Shown: positions 16,845-26,699 of the stretch, piece after piece
Numbering within the stretch: the first letter of the stretch is position 1
Layout: every line of letters begins with the position of its first letter
Assembly (NCBI RefSeq): GCF_000816845.1
Contig: NZ_CP006880.1
Coordinates: 2,170,001-2,234,000 of the forward strand
Source of the DNA: Rhizobium gallicum bv. gallicum R602sp
GTDB taxonomy: Bacteria; Pseudomonadota; Alphaproteobacteria; Rhizobiales; Rhizobiaceae
Direction: 5' to 3'
Length of the DNA stretch: 64,000 nt
Notes under the pieces: model-generated
The model's database searches: none
Seen by the model: the letters and a program-made list of their open reading frames with translations, nothing else
What the model was told of the DNA's origin: nothing
Made by a program: the position numbers and the translations under genes

Positions 16845-17123
16845 TCAGCCCGAGTTCACAGAGTGTTTGAGGCGAACCCCGCGCCCGCCATCGCCGCTGA
16901 CGGCATGCTCGCCAATCAGCTCGATGCCGGCGCGGTCGAGCGCCTCGACCACCTTGACCAAGGAATCGATCACTCCCCGCACATTCCCGGCGCTCGCCTC
17001 CATGCGCTGGATAGTTGGCACAGAAACGCCAGCCATCGCTGCCATGGTTTTCTGGTCGATGTCGAGAAGGGCGCGGGCGGCACGAAGCTGGGCAGCGGTG
17101 ATCATCTGAGCGTTCATGTTCAT
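16845..17123 (-). CDS. Small XRE-family HTH regulator
   Basis: A 92-residue protein with an Xre-type helix-turn-helix at ~10-60: ITAAQLRAARALLDIDQKTMAAMAGVSVPTIQRME in pieces, followed by LVKVVEALDRAGIELI. Single-domain Xre proteins of this form bind DNA as dimers. It lies upstream of and codirectional with the SulP gene, about 80 bases away, so it may control that gene. Confidence 0.85.
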   Translation of the reverse strand: MNMNAQMITAAQLRAARALLDIDQKTMAAMAGVSVPTIQRMEASAGNVRGVIDSLVKVVEALDRAGIELIGEHAVSGDGGRGVRLKHSVNSG

Positions 17124-17803
17124 TTATGAGAAGTAATGTTGCTAACGTTATCACTGACTGGAAAAACATCAACATACATGGAATAGATCTCGGTTGAACA
17201 CCTGACATGGGAAGCGCCGGCAATTGCGATGTCCGCATGACACAACGCTATAGATCCAGCCAGAAGCCTTATGGCACTTGGCCGTCATTGATTACCGGGG
17301 CTGCGCGGCCCGCCGATACGGGCAGTCGAACGATTGTCGGGTTGATCAGAGATGGGTCGAAAAGCGAATTGCACTAAGCGGGGCCGTTGACGCCTAACCG
17401 GCACCATCCTTTGTTAGCTCTGAGATCAGCCGCCGCTCAAAAATGTGCGATCCCCTAAATATACGTGAAGATCAGTTCGCCGGCCGCCGAGGAGGTGTCG
17501 ATCGTATCCTCGAGGCCGAGAAGGTCGATCTTCCGCTCGTCACCTTATCCTTTGGGATCGTGCCGCGAAGACAACCGACCGGAAAACCTCTCAACCTATC
17601 TGGAAAACAGCAAGCGGCGTGACAGCGTTCAGGCTTCGTCCTACCTCGGCATTTGTTTAGCGCGAAATCGGCGCTATGCCCGCTCTTGAGATATGTCAAA
17701 TATTCCAGCGGCTGAACGCCATATATTTTGCTCAAGGGACCTGGAGGTCAGTGAGGCAATCTCGCCGCGCTCGGTGCAATTGCCAGGAGTTAGGAGTTTT
17801 GCA
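17124..17803. other. Intergenic region before tatA
   Basis: About 680 bases with no convincing coding sequence in either strand. I see an AT-rich start near 17130-17180 that probably holds the Xre gene promoter, one FNR-like site (17686-17699) and an AGGAG ribosome site just before tatA. No repeats or RNA gene are recognisable. Confidence 0.5.
17686..17699. promoter_or_regulatory. FNR/NnrR-like box upstream of tatA
   Basis: TTGAGATATGTCAA fits TTG-N8-CAA with a GTCAA right half. It ends 104 bases before the tatA ATG, a spacing like the nirK and nnrU sites. Confidence 0.5.
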
Positions 17804-17995
17804 ATGGGTTCGTTCAGCGCATGGCATTGGCTGATTGTAATGGTGATCGTTCTGCTGCTCTTCGGCCGCGGCAAGATCCCAACATTGATGGGTGACGTCG
17901 CACAGGGGATCAAAGCTTTCAAGAAGGGGATCTCAGAGGAGCACAAAGTCTCTTCTGACCCTGACGAGATAGCCCAAAGCAAGATTGAGCGATGA
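17804..17995 (+). CDS. tatA: TatA-like twin-arginine translocase subunit
   Basis: A 63-residue protein: [42 protein letters not shown] read in parts. One N-terminal helix, the FGRGKIP hinge and an amphipathic helix ([16 protein letters not shown]) are the TatA signature. No tatB or tatC is adjacent, so this is an extra, stand-alone copy. TAGGAG lies upstream of ATG 17804. With NirK, NosZ and NapA all carrying Tat signals in this window, a dedicated pore subunit induced during denitrification is plausible. Confidence 0.88.
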   Translation: MGSFSAWHWLIVMVIVLLLFGRGKIPTLMGDVAQGIKAFKKGISEEHKVSSDPDEIAQSKIER

Positions 17996-18022
17996 GGGCG
18001 AGTACCTGGCGAACACCCGTAT

Positions 18023-18313
18023 TTACCCAAGGATCCGGCGGCCGGTCCTTTTCACAGAGCCAGCCCGGGCAAAGGTCATCTCTTCGGAAAGGACAGTATT
18101 TGACTCGTCCAGGAGCGCGCGCCAAATGCGGTTGCCGATCCTGAGGCTTAGCCGCCGCAGCCCCGAATCGTCGCCCTCTCCAATTTCCACAGTACTTGCA
18201 ACCAAACCCATCTGCAGATTTCGCTTGAACTCGGCTCTAGAGAGGCCGAATCGCGTGGAGAGCTCCGTGGGATCCAGAACAAAGTCACCATTGTCGTCGC
18301 GCGTTATCTGCAT
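18023..18313 (-). CDS. DUF6522 family protein
   Basis: A 96-residue soluble protein: DGDFVLDP-like opening (NGDFVLDPTELSTRFGLS), MGLVASTVEIGEGDDSGLRRLSLRIGNRIWR, then a short basic tail. The order of a short helix-turn-helix-like segment followed by E.GE..D.G..RL fits DUF6522, which is found beside denitrification and low-oxygen genes. Function is unknown. Confidence 0.7.
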   Translation of the reverse strand: MQITRDDNGDFVLDPTELSTRFGLSRAEFKRNLQMGLVASTVEIGEGDDSGLRRLSLRIGNRIWRALLDESNTVLSEEMTFARAGSVKRTGRRILG

Positions 18314-18338
18314 ACTGGATCCTCTTTCCGCAGCCTCG

Positions 18339-19196
18339 TCATGATAGCATCTCTAGACGCCGCACCACAGACAGGCAGTGAATAAGTTCGCCCGCGAACT
18401 TCTGAGCCAGATCACGCCCCGCCTGATCTTTGCAGCTCTCCGCAATGTCGAGATAACAGTCAAGCAGAAGCTCGCTCAATCCGGGAAGGTTCGGCGCCTC
18501 GCCGTTTCGTGGCATGGCAACCGTCATTGGACCCGCGAAAGGCCAGAACCGGACAGCGCCAGCACGTGCCCGTGCCTGACGCGCGAGCACAATGACTTCA
18601 GCAATGTCGGCCGCCTCCACTGTCGAAAACTGCCCGTCCAGGGCACCGGTCAGCCGTTCCTCCAAAAACGCGATGCTTTTGACGACGGTCGCCTCCGAGC
18701 GCCTCAGAGCGTGGAACGCACGACGTCGTTCCTGGCGAAGCGTGGCGACATGTCCGAGCTCTTCCCGTGCCATGCGCTCGGCGGCTGATCGCATCTCCGG
18801 CGTCGGCGCGTGGGCAGCAACATAGGTCCAGAAAACGAAGGCGCGTTCCTCATTGCGTACCGCAATCGAGAACGCCCGATAGGCGCTCAGCATTTGCGGC
18901 GCGACAATACCCGCACCCTCATCGTCAAAGAGTCCGTGCTGATCCGGGAGAGGCGCCGTCTCGAAGGGAATACCCGTTTGAGCCGACCATTGCTCGATCA
19001 TGCCGAGATGGCCCTGCTCCTCGGCGGCAAGCCTGTCAAAAACGGAAGCAAGCTCGGCTTTTCCATCCTTGAGCATGCGTTCGGACAATGCTTGGTAGCC
19101 GGCAACCGCTTCCTGCTCCATCGACCGCGCGGTCGTCAGCAGATCCAACATCGATTGGATGGGTCTTGGCTCGGCGCTCAATCTCTGCATGGGCAT
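18339..19196 (-). CDS. Ferritin-like/rubrerythrin-type protein
   Basis: About 285 residues from the ATG at 19196 (AGGAGG upstream; a second ATG at 19190 is equally good). Helices with diiron-type ligands are visible: SMEQEAVAGYQALSERML and RLAAEEQGHLGMIEQ in the first half (E...E..H), and RNEERAFVFWTYVAA with MAREELGHVATLRQERRRAF in the second. This is the erythrin-like four-helix bundle with ExxH pairs. Divergent from nosR across an FNR-like site, it may protect against oxidative or nitrosative damage or serve metal supply. The reading frame extends far upstream opposite nosR, but that part is antisense shadow. Confidence 0.82.
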   Translation of the reverse strand: MPMQRLSAEPRPIQSMLDLLTTARSMEQEAVAGYQALSERMLKDGKAELASVFDRLAAEEQGHLGMIEQWSAQTGIPFETAPLPDQHGLFDDEGAGIVAPQMLSAYRAFSIAVRNEERAFVFWTYVAAHAPTPEMRSAAERMAREELGHVATLRQERRRAFHALRRSEATVVKSIAFLEERLTGALDGQFSTVEAADIAEVIVLARQARARAGAVRFWPFAGPMTVAMPRNGEAPNLPGLSELLLDCYLDIAESCKDQAGRDLAQKFAGELIHCLSVVRRLEMLS

Positions 19197-19274
19197 ATCC
19201 TCCTGTTGCGTCTCAAAAGCGCCCTGCGGCGGCTGTCGTCGCAACTGCATTAGCAGGAGAGAAAATCCAAGAGT

Positions 19275-19288
19275 TTGACCTTGATCAA
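19275..19288. promoter_or_regulatory. FNR-like box for nosR
   Basis: TTGACCTTGATCAA matches FNR consensus at nine of ten positions. It sits between the ferritin-like gene and nosR, ending 70 bases before the nosR ATG, and could serve both genes. Confidence 0.7.
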
Positions 19289-19358
19289 AGAATGATGCCG
19301 TCAGGCAACTAGGTTGCTGCCAACTGATCACCGAGATTCTGCAGGCAGCAACGGCACC

Positions 19359-21650
19359 ATGTCTTTTCCGATTTTCAGATGGTCCCACCAGCGCATCGTC
19401 CGAGGGCTGATTTACCTGTGTCTGGCTCTTCTTTCTGCCGTGCCGGCTTTTTGCGGCGACCAGTTGTCGGCCTATTTGCCGAATGTGCAGCCGTCGGAGC
19501 TCTTTGCAGGAGCCGATCGTTTCGGCGCCCTCCAGGGAGAGCCGCCGATCGCGCCGGTATTCCGCGGCAACGATATGGTGGGCTACGCCTACCTCAATTC
19601 CGACTTCACGGCATCGACGGGTTATTCCGGCAAACCGATCCACATCATCGTCGGCATCGATCCGGCCGGTGTCGTCAAAGGCATCAAGCTCATCGATCAT
19701 AAGGAGCCGATCGTCCTGATCGGCATACCACAGGCGAGGGTCGTCGCCGCCTTGAATTCGATTATTGGCAAGGATCTCGGGCGTGTGGCGGCAGGGCAAG
19801 AAAGGCCGCCTCAGGTCGATATCGTCAGCGGCGCCACCGTCACCGTCCTGGTGATGGGCGACAGTGTCGTGCGATCGGCCGTCAAACTCATCCGCAGTCG
19901 CCGGCTTGATGGCAGTGTGTCGCAAGGTGCCGCGCTCACAGTCGCCGATACACGGAAAGTCGATGAAGCAAAGACCGGGACCCATAACTGGCAGACTTTG
20001 ATCGGCGATGGATCTGTGCGCAGTCTGCGGCTTACGGTGGGCGAAGTTTCGCAGGCCTTTCTGGCCGCGAAACGACCAGAAGCTGCCGCGCATCCTGAAG
20101 ATCCAAAGCCGGAAAACCGTTTCATCGACCTTTTCATCGCGCCAGTCAGCGTTCCTGCGATCGGCCGCAGCCTGCTCGGCGACACAGTCTACCAGCGCTT
20201 GCGTGGCAAGCTAAAACCCGACCAGTCCGCGCTGATCGTTGCCGGCGACGGTGCCTATTCCTTCAAGGGTTCAGGTTATGTCCGTGGCGGCATCTTCGAT
20301 CGGATTGAACTGCTCCAGGACGGCCAGGGCGTGCGGTTTCACGATCATGACCACACGAGAATAGCGTCGCTTGCCGCCGAGGGTGCGCCACGTTTGCGCG
20401 AGATCGCACTTTTCATCGTTCCAAGTGACTTCCCTTTCGACGTGACGGCACCGTTTGAGCTTCAACTGCTCGTCCAACGCAGCGCCAGCGGTCGCGACAA
20501 AGCAGCCTTGCCCTACAATCTGGGCTATACGCTGCCGGACAATTACGTCTCCGTCAAGCGGGCAGCAGCGCCCCCGCCATCAGTTGCCGCCGCAGCGCCC
20601 GCAGATCGGCCTGTGGCTTCGGTAGCGGAAGTTGATGATGCGGGCCAGGCTCTCTGGATCAGCATCTGGCAGATGAATCGAGGCTCGATTGCCATCACGA
20701 TCGGTGCACTCTTGGTCCTGACCGCCATTTTCTTTTTCCAGGACTGGTTGGTGCGACGCCCGAAGCTCTTTGCATGGGTGCGCAATGGCTATCTGCTGTT
20801 CACGCTGGTCTGGCTTGGTTGGTATGCCAATGCCCAGCTGTCCGTCGTGAATGTGCTGACCTTTGCCAACTCGCTTGCAACTGGATTCAACTGGGAGTTC
20901 TTTCTTGCTGCGCCGCTGGTCTTTATTCTCTGGGCCTCGGTGGCCGCCGGGCTCCTGTTTTGGGGACGCGGCCCCTTCTGCGGTTGGCTATGCCCTTTCG
21001 GAGCGTTGCAGGAACTCACGAACACTGTCGCGAAGACGCTCAAAGTCCCTCAGCTAAAGCTGCCCTGGGGCCTGCATGAGCGCCTTTGGCCGGTCAAGTA
21101 CATCATCTTCCTCGGACTTTTCGGATTGTCGTTCTATTCGATGGCGCTTGCCGAAACGGCCGCCGAGGTCGAGCCGTTCAAGACCGTGATCATCCTCAAA
21201 TTTGCTCGGCAGTGGCCTTTCCTGCTTTTTGCAACCGTGCTGCTGGGGGCTGGGTTGTTCATCGAACGTTTCTACTGTCGGTACCTCTGCCCACTCGGCG
21301 CAGCACTCGCCATTCCGGGCCGTATCCGGATGTTCGAGTGGCTGAAGAGATGGTCGGAATGCGGCTCGCCGTGCCAGCGCTGCGCCAAGGAATGTCCGGT
21401 ACAGGCAATCCATCCCGAAGGCACTATCAACGTCAATGAGTGCATTTACTGCATGCATTGCCAGGAACTGTACCAGGACGACCAGCGCTGTCCGCACATG
21501 ATCCAGGTACGGCTCAAACGCGAGAAATTCATGGCTCTTTCCACCCCTGCTTCCCGCGGCGAGACACCGCAAAAGCGACCCAAGGTGGAGGTCACCTACA
21601 AGGGCGATCCTATCAAGAGTCCTGATGCCGTGCCGGATCAGCCGGCATAA
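19359..21650 (+). CDS. nosR: NosR, membrane flavoprotein for N2O reduction
   Basis: A 763-residue membrane protein. A signal-like helix is followed by a periplasmic FMN-binding domain with the covalent flavin site SGAT at 157-160. Then come several membrane helices and two cytoplasmic CxxxCP segments (CGWLCPFGALQE, CRYLCPLGA), and a C-terminal ferredoxin-like pair (CQRCAKECPVQAIHP and CIYCMHCQELY). NosR supports nosZ expression and electron supply to N2O reductase. ATG 19359 leads the nos operon. Confidence 0.96.
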   Translation: MSFPIFRWSHQRIVRGLIYLCLALLSAVPAFCGDQLSAYLPNVQPSELFAGADRFGALQGEPPIAPVFRGNDMVGYAYLNSDFTASTGYSGKPIHIIVGIDPAGVVKGIKLIDHKEPIVLIGIPQARVVAALNSIIGKDLGRVAAGQERPPQVDIVSGATVTVLVMGDSVVRSAVKLIRSRRLDGSVSQGAALTVADTRKVDEAKTGTHNWQTLIGDGSVRSLRLTVGEVSQAFLAAKRPEAAAHPEDPKPENRFIDLFIAPVSVPAIGRSLLGDTVYQRLRGKLKPDQSALIVAGDGAYSFKGSGYVRGGIFDRIELLQDGQGVRFHDHDHTRIASLAAEGAPRLREIALFIVPSDFPFDVTAPFELQLLVQRSASGRDKAALPYNLGYTLPDNYVSVKRAAAPPPSVAAAAPADRPVASVAEVDDAGQALWISIWQMNRGSIAITIGALLVLTAIFFFQDWLVRRPKLFAWVRNGYLLFTLVWLGWYANAQLSVVNVLTFANSLATGFNWEFFLAAPLVFILWASVAAGLLFWGRGPFCGWLCPFGALQELTNTVAKTLKVPQLKLPWGLHERLWPVKYIIFLGLFGLSFYSMALAETAAEVEPFKTVIILKFARQWPFLLFATVLLGAGLFIERFYCRYLCPLGAALAIPGRIRMFEWLKRWSECGSPCQRCAKECPVQAIHPEGTINVNECIYCMHCQELYQDDQRCPHMIQVRLKREKFMALSTPASRGETPQKRPKVEVTYKGDPIKSPDAVPDQPA

Positions 21651-21674
21651 CCCGAACAACCAAGGAGAGACGAA

Positions 21675-23588
21675 GTGGCAATTGATGATAGACAACCGCG
21701 CCTGAACCGGCGCCAGCTTTTGGGAACGACGGCCTTTGCCGCGGCAGCGGGTGCTGCAAGTGTTGGCGGTGCGTTGACGCTGTCGGGCGCCATGGCGACA
21801 CCGGCACGTGCCGCAGACGGCCTTGCCTATGAGGTCAAGCCCGGTGAACTCGATGAATACTACGTCTTCGTGTCGGGCGGCCACTCGGGGGAAATCCGCG
21901 TCGTCGGCATGCCCTCGATGCGCGAGCTCATGCGCATTCCGGTTTTCAACCGCTGCAGCGCCACCGGTTGGGGTCTCACAAATGAAAGCCGCAAGGTCCT
22001 GACGGAAGGTCTGCTGCCTGAAACCATCGAATTTCTCGGCGAGCGCGGTGGTATTTATCTCAACGGCGATCTGCACCACCCGCATCCGTCCTTTACCGAC
22101 GGCACCTATGACGGGCGCTACCTTTTTGCCAACGACAAGGCAAATACCCGTGTCTGCCGCATACGTCTCGACGTGATGAAGTGCGACAAGATCATTCAAT
22201 TGCCCAATCAGCATACCGTTCACGGTCTGCGTGTGCAGAAATATCCTAAAACCGGCTATGTGTTCTGCAATGGGGAGGACCGTGTTCCGATCCCGAATGA
22301 CGGCAAGGTGCTTGACGACCACAAGCAGTATCATGCGATCTTCACGGCCGTTGACGGCGAGACAATGAAGGTCGCCTGGCAGATCTCGGTCGATGGCAAT
22401 CTCGACAACGTCGATGCCGACTATCAGGGCAAATATGCCTTTGCGACCTGCTACAACTCGGAAGAAGGCGTCACCCTTCCGGAGATGATGGCCAGCGAGC
22501 AGGATTGGGTCGTGGTTTTCGATCTCAAGCGCATTGAAGAGGCGGTTGCGAAGGGTGAATTCAAGGAAATGGGCGGCGTACCTGTCCTCGATGGCCGCCA
22601 CGGCTCGCCCTATACCCGTTATATCCCGGTCTCCAACAGCCCGCATGGCATGAACACCGCTCCGGACGGCATTCATCTTGTAGCCAACGGCAAGCTGTCG
22701 CCCACAGTCACAGTCTTCGACGTTCGCACGTTCGACGATCTGTTTGCCGACAAGATCAAACCGCGCGATACGGTCGTTGCCGAGCCGCAGCTCGGCCTTG
22801 GACCGCTTCACACGGCCTATGACGGCAAAGGCAACGCCTATACGACGCTCTTCATCGACAGCCAGGTCTGCAAGTGGAACATCGAGGATGCCAAGCGCGC
22901 CTACAAAGGTGAGAAAGTCGATCCGATCCGCCAGAAGCTCGACGTCCAGTATCAGCCGGGCCACAACCACACCTCCATGGGACAGACCAAGGAGGCCGAT
23001 GGCAAATGGCTGATCTCGCTGAACAAGTTTTCTAAGGACCGGTATCTCAACGTCGGACCGTTGAAGCCGGAAAATGATCAGCTCATCGACATTTCCGGCG
23101 ATCAGATGGTCCTGGTTCACGACAATCCGACGTTCGCCGAGCCGCATGATGCAACGATCGTCCACAATTCAAAGATCAATCCGGTCAGCACGTGGAACCG
23201 CGAAGACCCGTTCTTCGCTGACGCAGTCAAACAGGCAAAGGCCGACAAAATCGACCTTCTGTCGGACTCTCAGGTGATCCGCGACGGAAACAAGGTGCGC
23301 GTCTACATGACGTCGGCAGCACCGGCTTTTGGTCTGGACAGCTTCAACGTCAGGGAAGGCGACGAAGTCACGGTCTATGTGACCAATATCGACGACGTCG
23401 AAGATCTGACGCATGGATTTGCCATCGTCAACTACGGGATCAACATGGAAGTCGGACCCCAGGCGACCGCGTCGGTGACCTTCAAGGCCGACCGGCCAGG
23501 CGTGTGGTGGTACTATTGCTCCTGGTTCTGCCATGCCATGCACATGGAAATGAAGGGCCGCATGTTCGTCGAGCCGAAGCAGGCGTGA
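21675..23588 (+). CDS. nosZ: Nitrous-oxide reductase NosZ, clade I
   Basis: A 637-residue periplasmic enzyme converting N2O to N2. A Tat signal ([17 protein letters not shown]) marks clade I. The CuZ propeller includes DLHHPHPS (H134, H135) and later His sites ([39 protein letters not shown]). The C-terminal cupredoxin CuA ligands are C615, C619, H623 and M626 ([14 protein letters not shown]). GTG 21675 follows AAGGAGAG. The stop overlaps the nosD start by ATGA-type fusion. Confidence 0.97.
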   Translation: MAIDDRQPRLNRRQLLGTTAFAAAAGAASVGGALTLSGAMATPARAADGLAYEVKPGELDEYYVFVSGGHSGEIRVVGMPSMRELMRIPVFNRCSATGWGLTNESRKVLTEGLLPETIEFLGERGGIYLNGDLHHPHPSFTDGTYDGRYLFANDKANTRVCRIRLDVMKCDKIIQLPNQHTVHGLRVQKYPKTGYVFCNGEDRVPIPNDGKVLDDHKQYHAIFTAVDGETMKVAWQISVDGNLDNVDADYQGKYAFATCYNSEEGVTLPEMMASEQDWVVVFDLKRIEEAVAKGEFKEMGGVPVLDGRHGSPYTRYIPVSNSPHGMNTAPDGIHLVANGKLSPTVTVFDVRTFDDLFADKIKPRDTVVAEPQLGLGPLHTAYDGKGNAYTTLFIDSQVCKWNIEDAKRAYKGEKVDPIRQKLDVQYQPGHNHTSMGQTKEADGKWLISLNKFSKDRYLNVGPLKPENDQLIDISGDQMVLVHDNPTFAEPHDATIVHNSKINPVSTWNREDPFFADAVKQAKADKIDLLSDSQVIRDGNKVRVYMTSAAPAFGLDSFNVREGDEVTVYVTNIDDVEDLTHGFAIVNYGINMEVGPQATASVTFKADRPGVWWYYCSWFCHAMHMEMKGRMFVEPKQA

Positions 23589-24961
23589 TGCGGCATCTGC
23601 TCACCATCGGGATACTTGGAATGGCGGCGGCCTCGGCCGCCATTCCGGCTGCTGCGGCCGAACATACCATCGGCCGCGCGCAGGCCCGTACCCTTCAGTC
23701 AGTTCTGGATGCCTCCGCCGCAGGTGACGTCATCCGGCTGACACCCGGTCAGTATGAAGGGCCGTTGCGCCTCAATGTGCCGGTAAGACTTGAAGGCGAG
23801 CCGGGCGCTATCCTTCTGGGCCCCGGCAAGGGCAGCGTGGTGACGGTCACCGCGCCCGCAGCGGTGGTGCGCGGGCTGGAAATCCGCGGTTCCGGCCGCG
23901 ACCTCGCTGGTATGGATTCAGGTGTATTCGTCGCTGCCTCGGCAAAGGGCGCGCTTATCGAAAACAACCGGATCATCGGCAATCTGACGGGCGTTTACCT
24001 CCATGGCGCAGCGCAGGCGATCGCACGCGGCAATCATATCGTCGGCATGAATGGCGACCGTATGAGTGAGGCGGGCAATGGCGTGACACTGTGGAATGCA
24101 CCCGGCGCTCAGGTCATCGACAACAATATCAGCTTCGGACGAGACGGCATTGCGACAAACTCCAGCAAGCGAAACGTCTTCAAGGGCAATCGTTTCCGCA
24201 ATCTGCGCTTTGCCATCCACTACATGTATACCAATGACAGCGAGATCAGCGACAACGTCTCGAGCGGTAACCTCGTCGGTTACGCAATCATGTTTTCCAG
24301 CCGGCTGAAGATCGTCAACAACATGTCGGATGGCGATCGAGATCATGGACTTCTGCTGAATTTTGCTAATGGCTCGACGGTCACCGGTAATACGGTGCGC
24401 GGTCGCCTGCAGGCCGCCGATCGCTGGGTGATGGGAGGCACTCGGGCCGACGACAATGACTTGCCGAAGATCGCCGAGCAGGCCGGCCGGGTCGATGAAA
24501 CCGGACAACGGCTTGGACCGGAGAAATGCGTCTTCATTTATAACGCCAACAAGAACACCTTCACCGACAATGTCTTCGAAGGCTGCTCGATCGGCATTCA
24601 TTTCACCGCCGGGTCCGAGGGCAATGCCATTACCGGCAACGCCTTCATAGCCAATCGAAACCAGGTAAAATATGTCGGCACGCGCTATCTCGATTGGTCG
24701 AAAAACGGGCAAGGCAATTATTGGAGCGATAACCCGGCTTTCGATCTCAATGGTGACGGCCTGGGCGACAGTCCCTATCGCCCCAACGATATCATCGACC
24801 AGGTGCTATGGACCTCTCCCCAGGCGAAGGTCCTCACAAGCAGCCCGGCGGTCCAGGTAATCCGATGGGCGCAATCCCAGTTTCCTGCGCTATTGCCCGG
24901 CGGTGTTGTCGATAGCCGGCCGTTGATGGCTCCGCCCGACAGGAAGGACAAAACACCATGA
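23588..24961 (+). CDS. nosD: NosD periplasmic copper-site assembly protein
   Basis: 457 residues with a Sec signal ([24 protein letters not shown]) and a right-handed beta-helix made of repeats such as GLEIRGSGRDL, IENNRIIGNLTGVYLHG, VIDNNISFGRDGI, SDNVSSGNLVGYAIMFS and VTGNTVRGRL. NosD is needed for assembly of CuZ in NosZ with NosF and NosY. The C-terminal WSKNGQGNYWSDNP and DGLGDSPYRP blocks are typical NosD. Start ATG overlaps the nosZ stop. Confidence 0.94.
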   Translation: MRHLLTIGILGMAAASAAIPAAAAEHTIGRAQARTLQSVLDASAAGDVIRLTPGQYEGPLRLNVPVRLEGEPGAILLGPGKGSVVTVTAPAAVVRGLEIRGSGRDLAGMDSGVFVAASAKGALIENNRIIGNLTGVYLHGAAQAIARGNHIVGMNGDRMSEAGNGVTLWNAPGAQVIDNNISFGRDGIATNSSKRNVFKGNRFRNLRFAIHYMYTNDSEISDNVSSGNLVGYAIMFSSRLKIVNNMSDGDRDHGLLLNFANGSTVTGNTVRGRLQAADRWVMGGTRADDNDLPKIAEQAGRVDETGQRLGPEKCVFIYNANKNTFTDNVFEGCSIGIHFTAGSEGNAITGNAFIANRNQVKYVGTRYLDWSKNGQGNYWSDNPAFDLNGDGLGDSPYRPNDIIDQVLWTSPQAKVLTSSPAVQVIRWAQSQFPALLPGGVVDSRPLMAPPDRKDKTP

Positions 24962-25875
24962 CAACTTCGGTATGCTTGACGCAAACAAGCAAAAGCTATG
25001 GCAAGTTCGCCGCAGTCAGCGACATTTCGTTATCACTGGGCGAAGGCGAGACGATCGCGCTCGTCGGCCACAACGGTGCTGGAAAAACCACGATCATCAA
25101 GCTGATCCTGGGGCTGATTAGGCCGACGTCGGGCAAGGTGCGCGTTCTCGGCGAAGATCCGGTGACTGGCAATGCCGGTGTGCGCCGCCGTCTCGGCTAC
25201 CTGCCGGAAAGCGTATCATTTCACCTTGCGCTCACGGGCCGCGAGATCTTGGCATTTTACGCCCGTCTCAAGCGGATCCGGCTTACAACAACGCACGACC
25301 TCTTCGACCGCGTTGGTCTTGCTGAAGGCGCCGCCGATCGGCCGGTCCGCACCTATTCGAAAGGCATGCGGCAAAGACTGGGCCTGGCGCAGGCCCTGCT
25401 CGGCGAGCCGCGTATCCTGCTGCTTGATGAACCGACAAGTGGGCTGGATCCGGCACTCAGACGAAATTTCTATGATCTCGTCTCCGAGCTGCGCTCAAAA
25501 GGCACAACGGTGCTTTTGTCATCGCACGCGCTCACCGAGCTGGAGGACCGGGCGGACCGTGTGATCATCGTCAACGGCGGCCTCAAGATTGCCGACGGAA
25601 CCCTTGAGGACCTGCGGCAGATCGCCCGGCTGCCCACGCGCATTCGATTCAAGCCGAGCCACGATGCCGCACGTGGTCACCGGGCGACAGGCAATTTCTC
25701 ATGGACGCGATCCGCGGACGGCTTCCTTGAGGCCGATATCGACCACGAACAGAAAATTGCTGCCCTTTCCTGCGTCACCGCCGATCCTCAAGCCGTGGCA
25801 AGCCTGACGATCATGGAGCCGACGCTCGATGATCTCTATGCACATTTTCTCAACGGACAGGGCACGAGACAATGA
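24958..25875 (+). CDS. nosF: NosF ABC transporter ATPase
   Basis: 305 residues. Walker A is GHNGAGKTTI (~37-46), the signature is YSKGMRQRLGLAQALLG, Walker B is ILLLDEPTSGLDP and the switch His is in LLSSHALTELEDRAD. It energises the NosY/NosD system that supplies sulfur species for CuZ in NosZ. Overlaps both nosD and nosY by ATGA. Confidence 0.94.
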   Translation: MTTSVCLTQTSKSYGKFAAVSDISLSLGEGETIALVGHNGAGKTTIIKLILGLIRPTSGKVRVLGEDPVTGNAGVRRRLGYLPESVSFHLALTGREILAFYARLKRIRLTTTHDLFDRVGLAEGAADRPVRTYSKGMRQRLGLAQALLGEPRILLLDEPTSGLDPALRRNFYDLVSELRSKGTTVLLSSHALTELEDRADRVIIVNGGLKIADGTLEDLRQIARLPTRIRFKPSHDAARGHRATGNFSWTRSADGFLEADIDHEQKIAALSCVTADPQAVASLTIMEPTLDDLYAHFLNGQGTRQ

Positions 25876-26699
25876 CGAACATACTGATCATCGCCGGCAA
25901 AGAAATTCAGGAGGGAATGCGAAATCGCTGGGTCTTGGCCATGACCATCCTTCTTGCCGCCCTGGCCCTCACCCTGTCATTCCTTGGCAGCGCGCCGACC
26001 GGACATGTGGGGGTCAATCGGCTCGACATCGTCATCGTCAGCCTCTCAAGCCTGACGATCTTCCTCGTGCCGTTGATCGCGCTCTTGCTCTCCCATGATG
26101 CAATCGTCGGTGAGATGGAGCGCGGAACGATGCTGCTGCTGCTGAGCTACCCGCTCGGGCGGCGTCAGGTGATTTTCGGCAAATTTCTAGGACATCTCGC
26201 GATCCTTGCCTTTGCCACGCTTTGCGGCTATGGCGCCGCAGCGGCAGCCCTTGCCTTGACCGGAACGGCAATCGCTGCCAGCAGCTGGTGGGCCTTCGCG
26301 TCAATGGTCGGCTCATCGATATTGCTTGGCGCAGTCTTCATCGCCATCGGGTATTTGATGAGTACGTCGGTCGGCGAGCGCAGCACCGCGGGTGGTATCG
26401 CCATCGGCATATGGCTGTTCTTCGTCATGCTTTACGACATGGCGCTGCTTGGCATGCTCGTGGCGATGCAGGGTCACGGCATTCCAGGCGGGCTGCTCGA
26501 CGTGTTGTTGGTGATCAACCCGACGGATGCCTACCGTCTTCTCAATCTTAGTTCCGGCGGGGCTGGATCGCTCTCAGGAATGAGTGGCGTTGCCGCAAAC
26601 GCGACGCTGACACCCGCGCTGCTGCTTTTAGCGCTTGGTCTCTGGACGCTGGTGCCACTGACGCTCGCCACATTGCGTTTCTCCAGGAGAGAATTATGA
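25872..26699 (+). CDS. nosY: NosY ABC transporter permease
   Basis: 275 residues, six membrane helices. Opens MTNILIIAGKEIQEGMRNRW, the conserved cytoplasmic leader, and has LLLSYPLGRRQVIFGKFLGH around 90-110 and DVLLVINPTDAYRLLNL near 210. Partner of NosF and NosD. Its end overlaps nosL. Confidence 0.94.
   Translation: MTNILIIAGKEIQEGMRNRWVLAMTILLAALALTLSFLGSAPTGHVGVNRLDIVIVSLSSLTIFLVPLIALLLSHDAIVGEMERGTMLLLLSYPLGRRQVIFGKFLGHLAILAFATLCGYGAAAAALALTGTAIAASSWWAFASMVGSSILLGAVFIAIGYLMSTSVGERSTAGGIAIGIWLFFVMLYDMALLGMLVAMQGHGIPGGLLDVLLVINPTDAYRLLNLSSGGAGSLSGMSGVAANATLTPALLLLALGLWTLVPLTLATLRFSRREL

Noticed and set aside
19197..20093. N-terminal extension of the ferritin-like frame on the minus strand.
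   Set aside because: Overlaps nosR antisense and the FNR-like site; the real start with AGGAGG is at 19196.
21054..23165. A 703-codon minus-strand open frame opposite nosZ.
   Set aside because: Exact antisense of nosR/nosZ with no family features; a codon-bias shadow of high-GC coding DNA.
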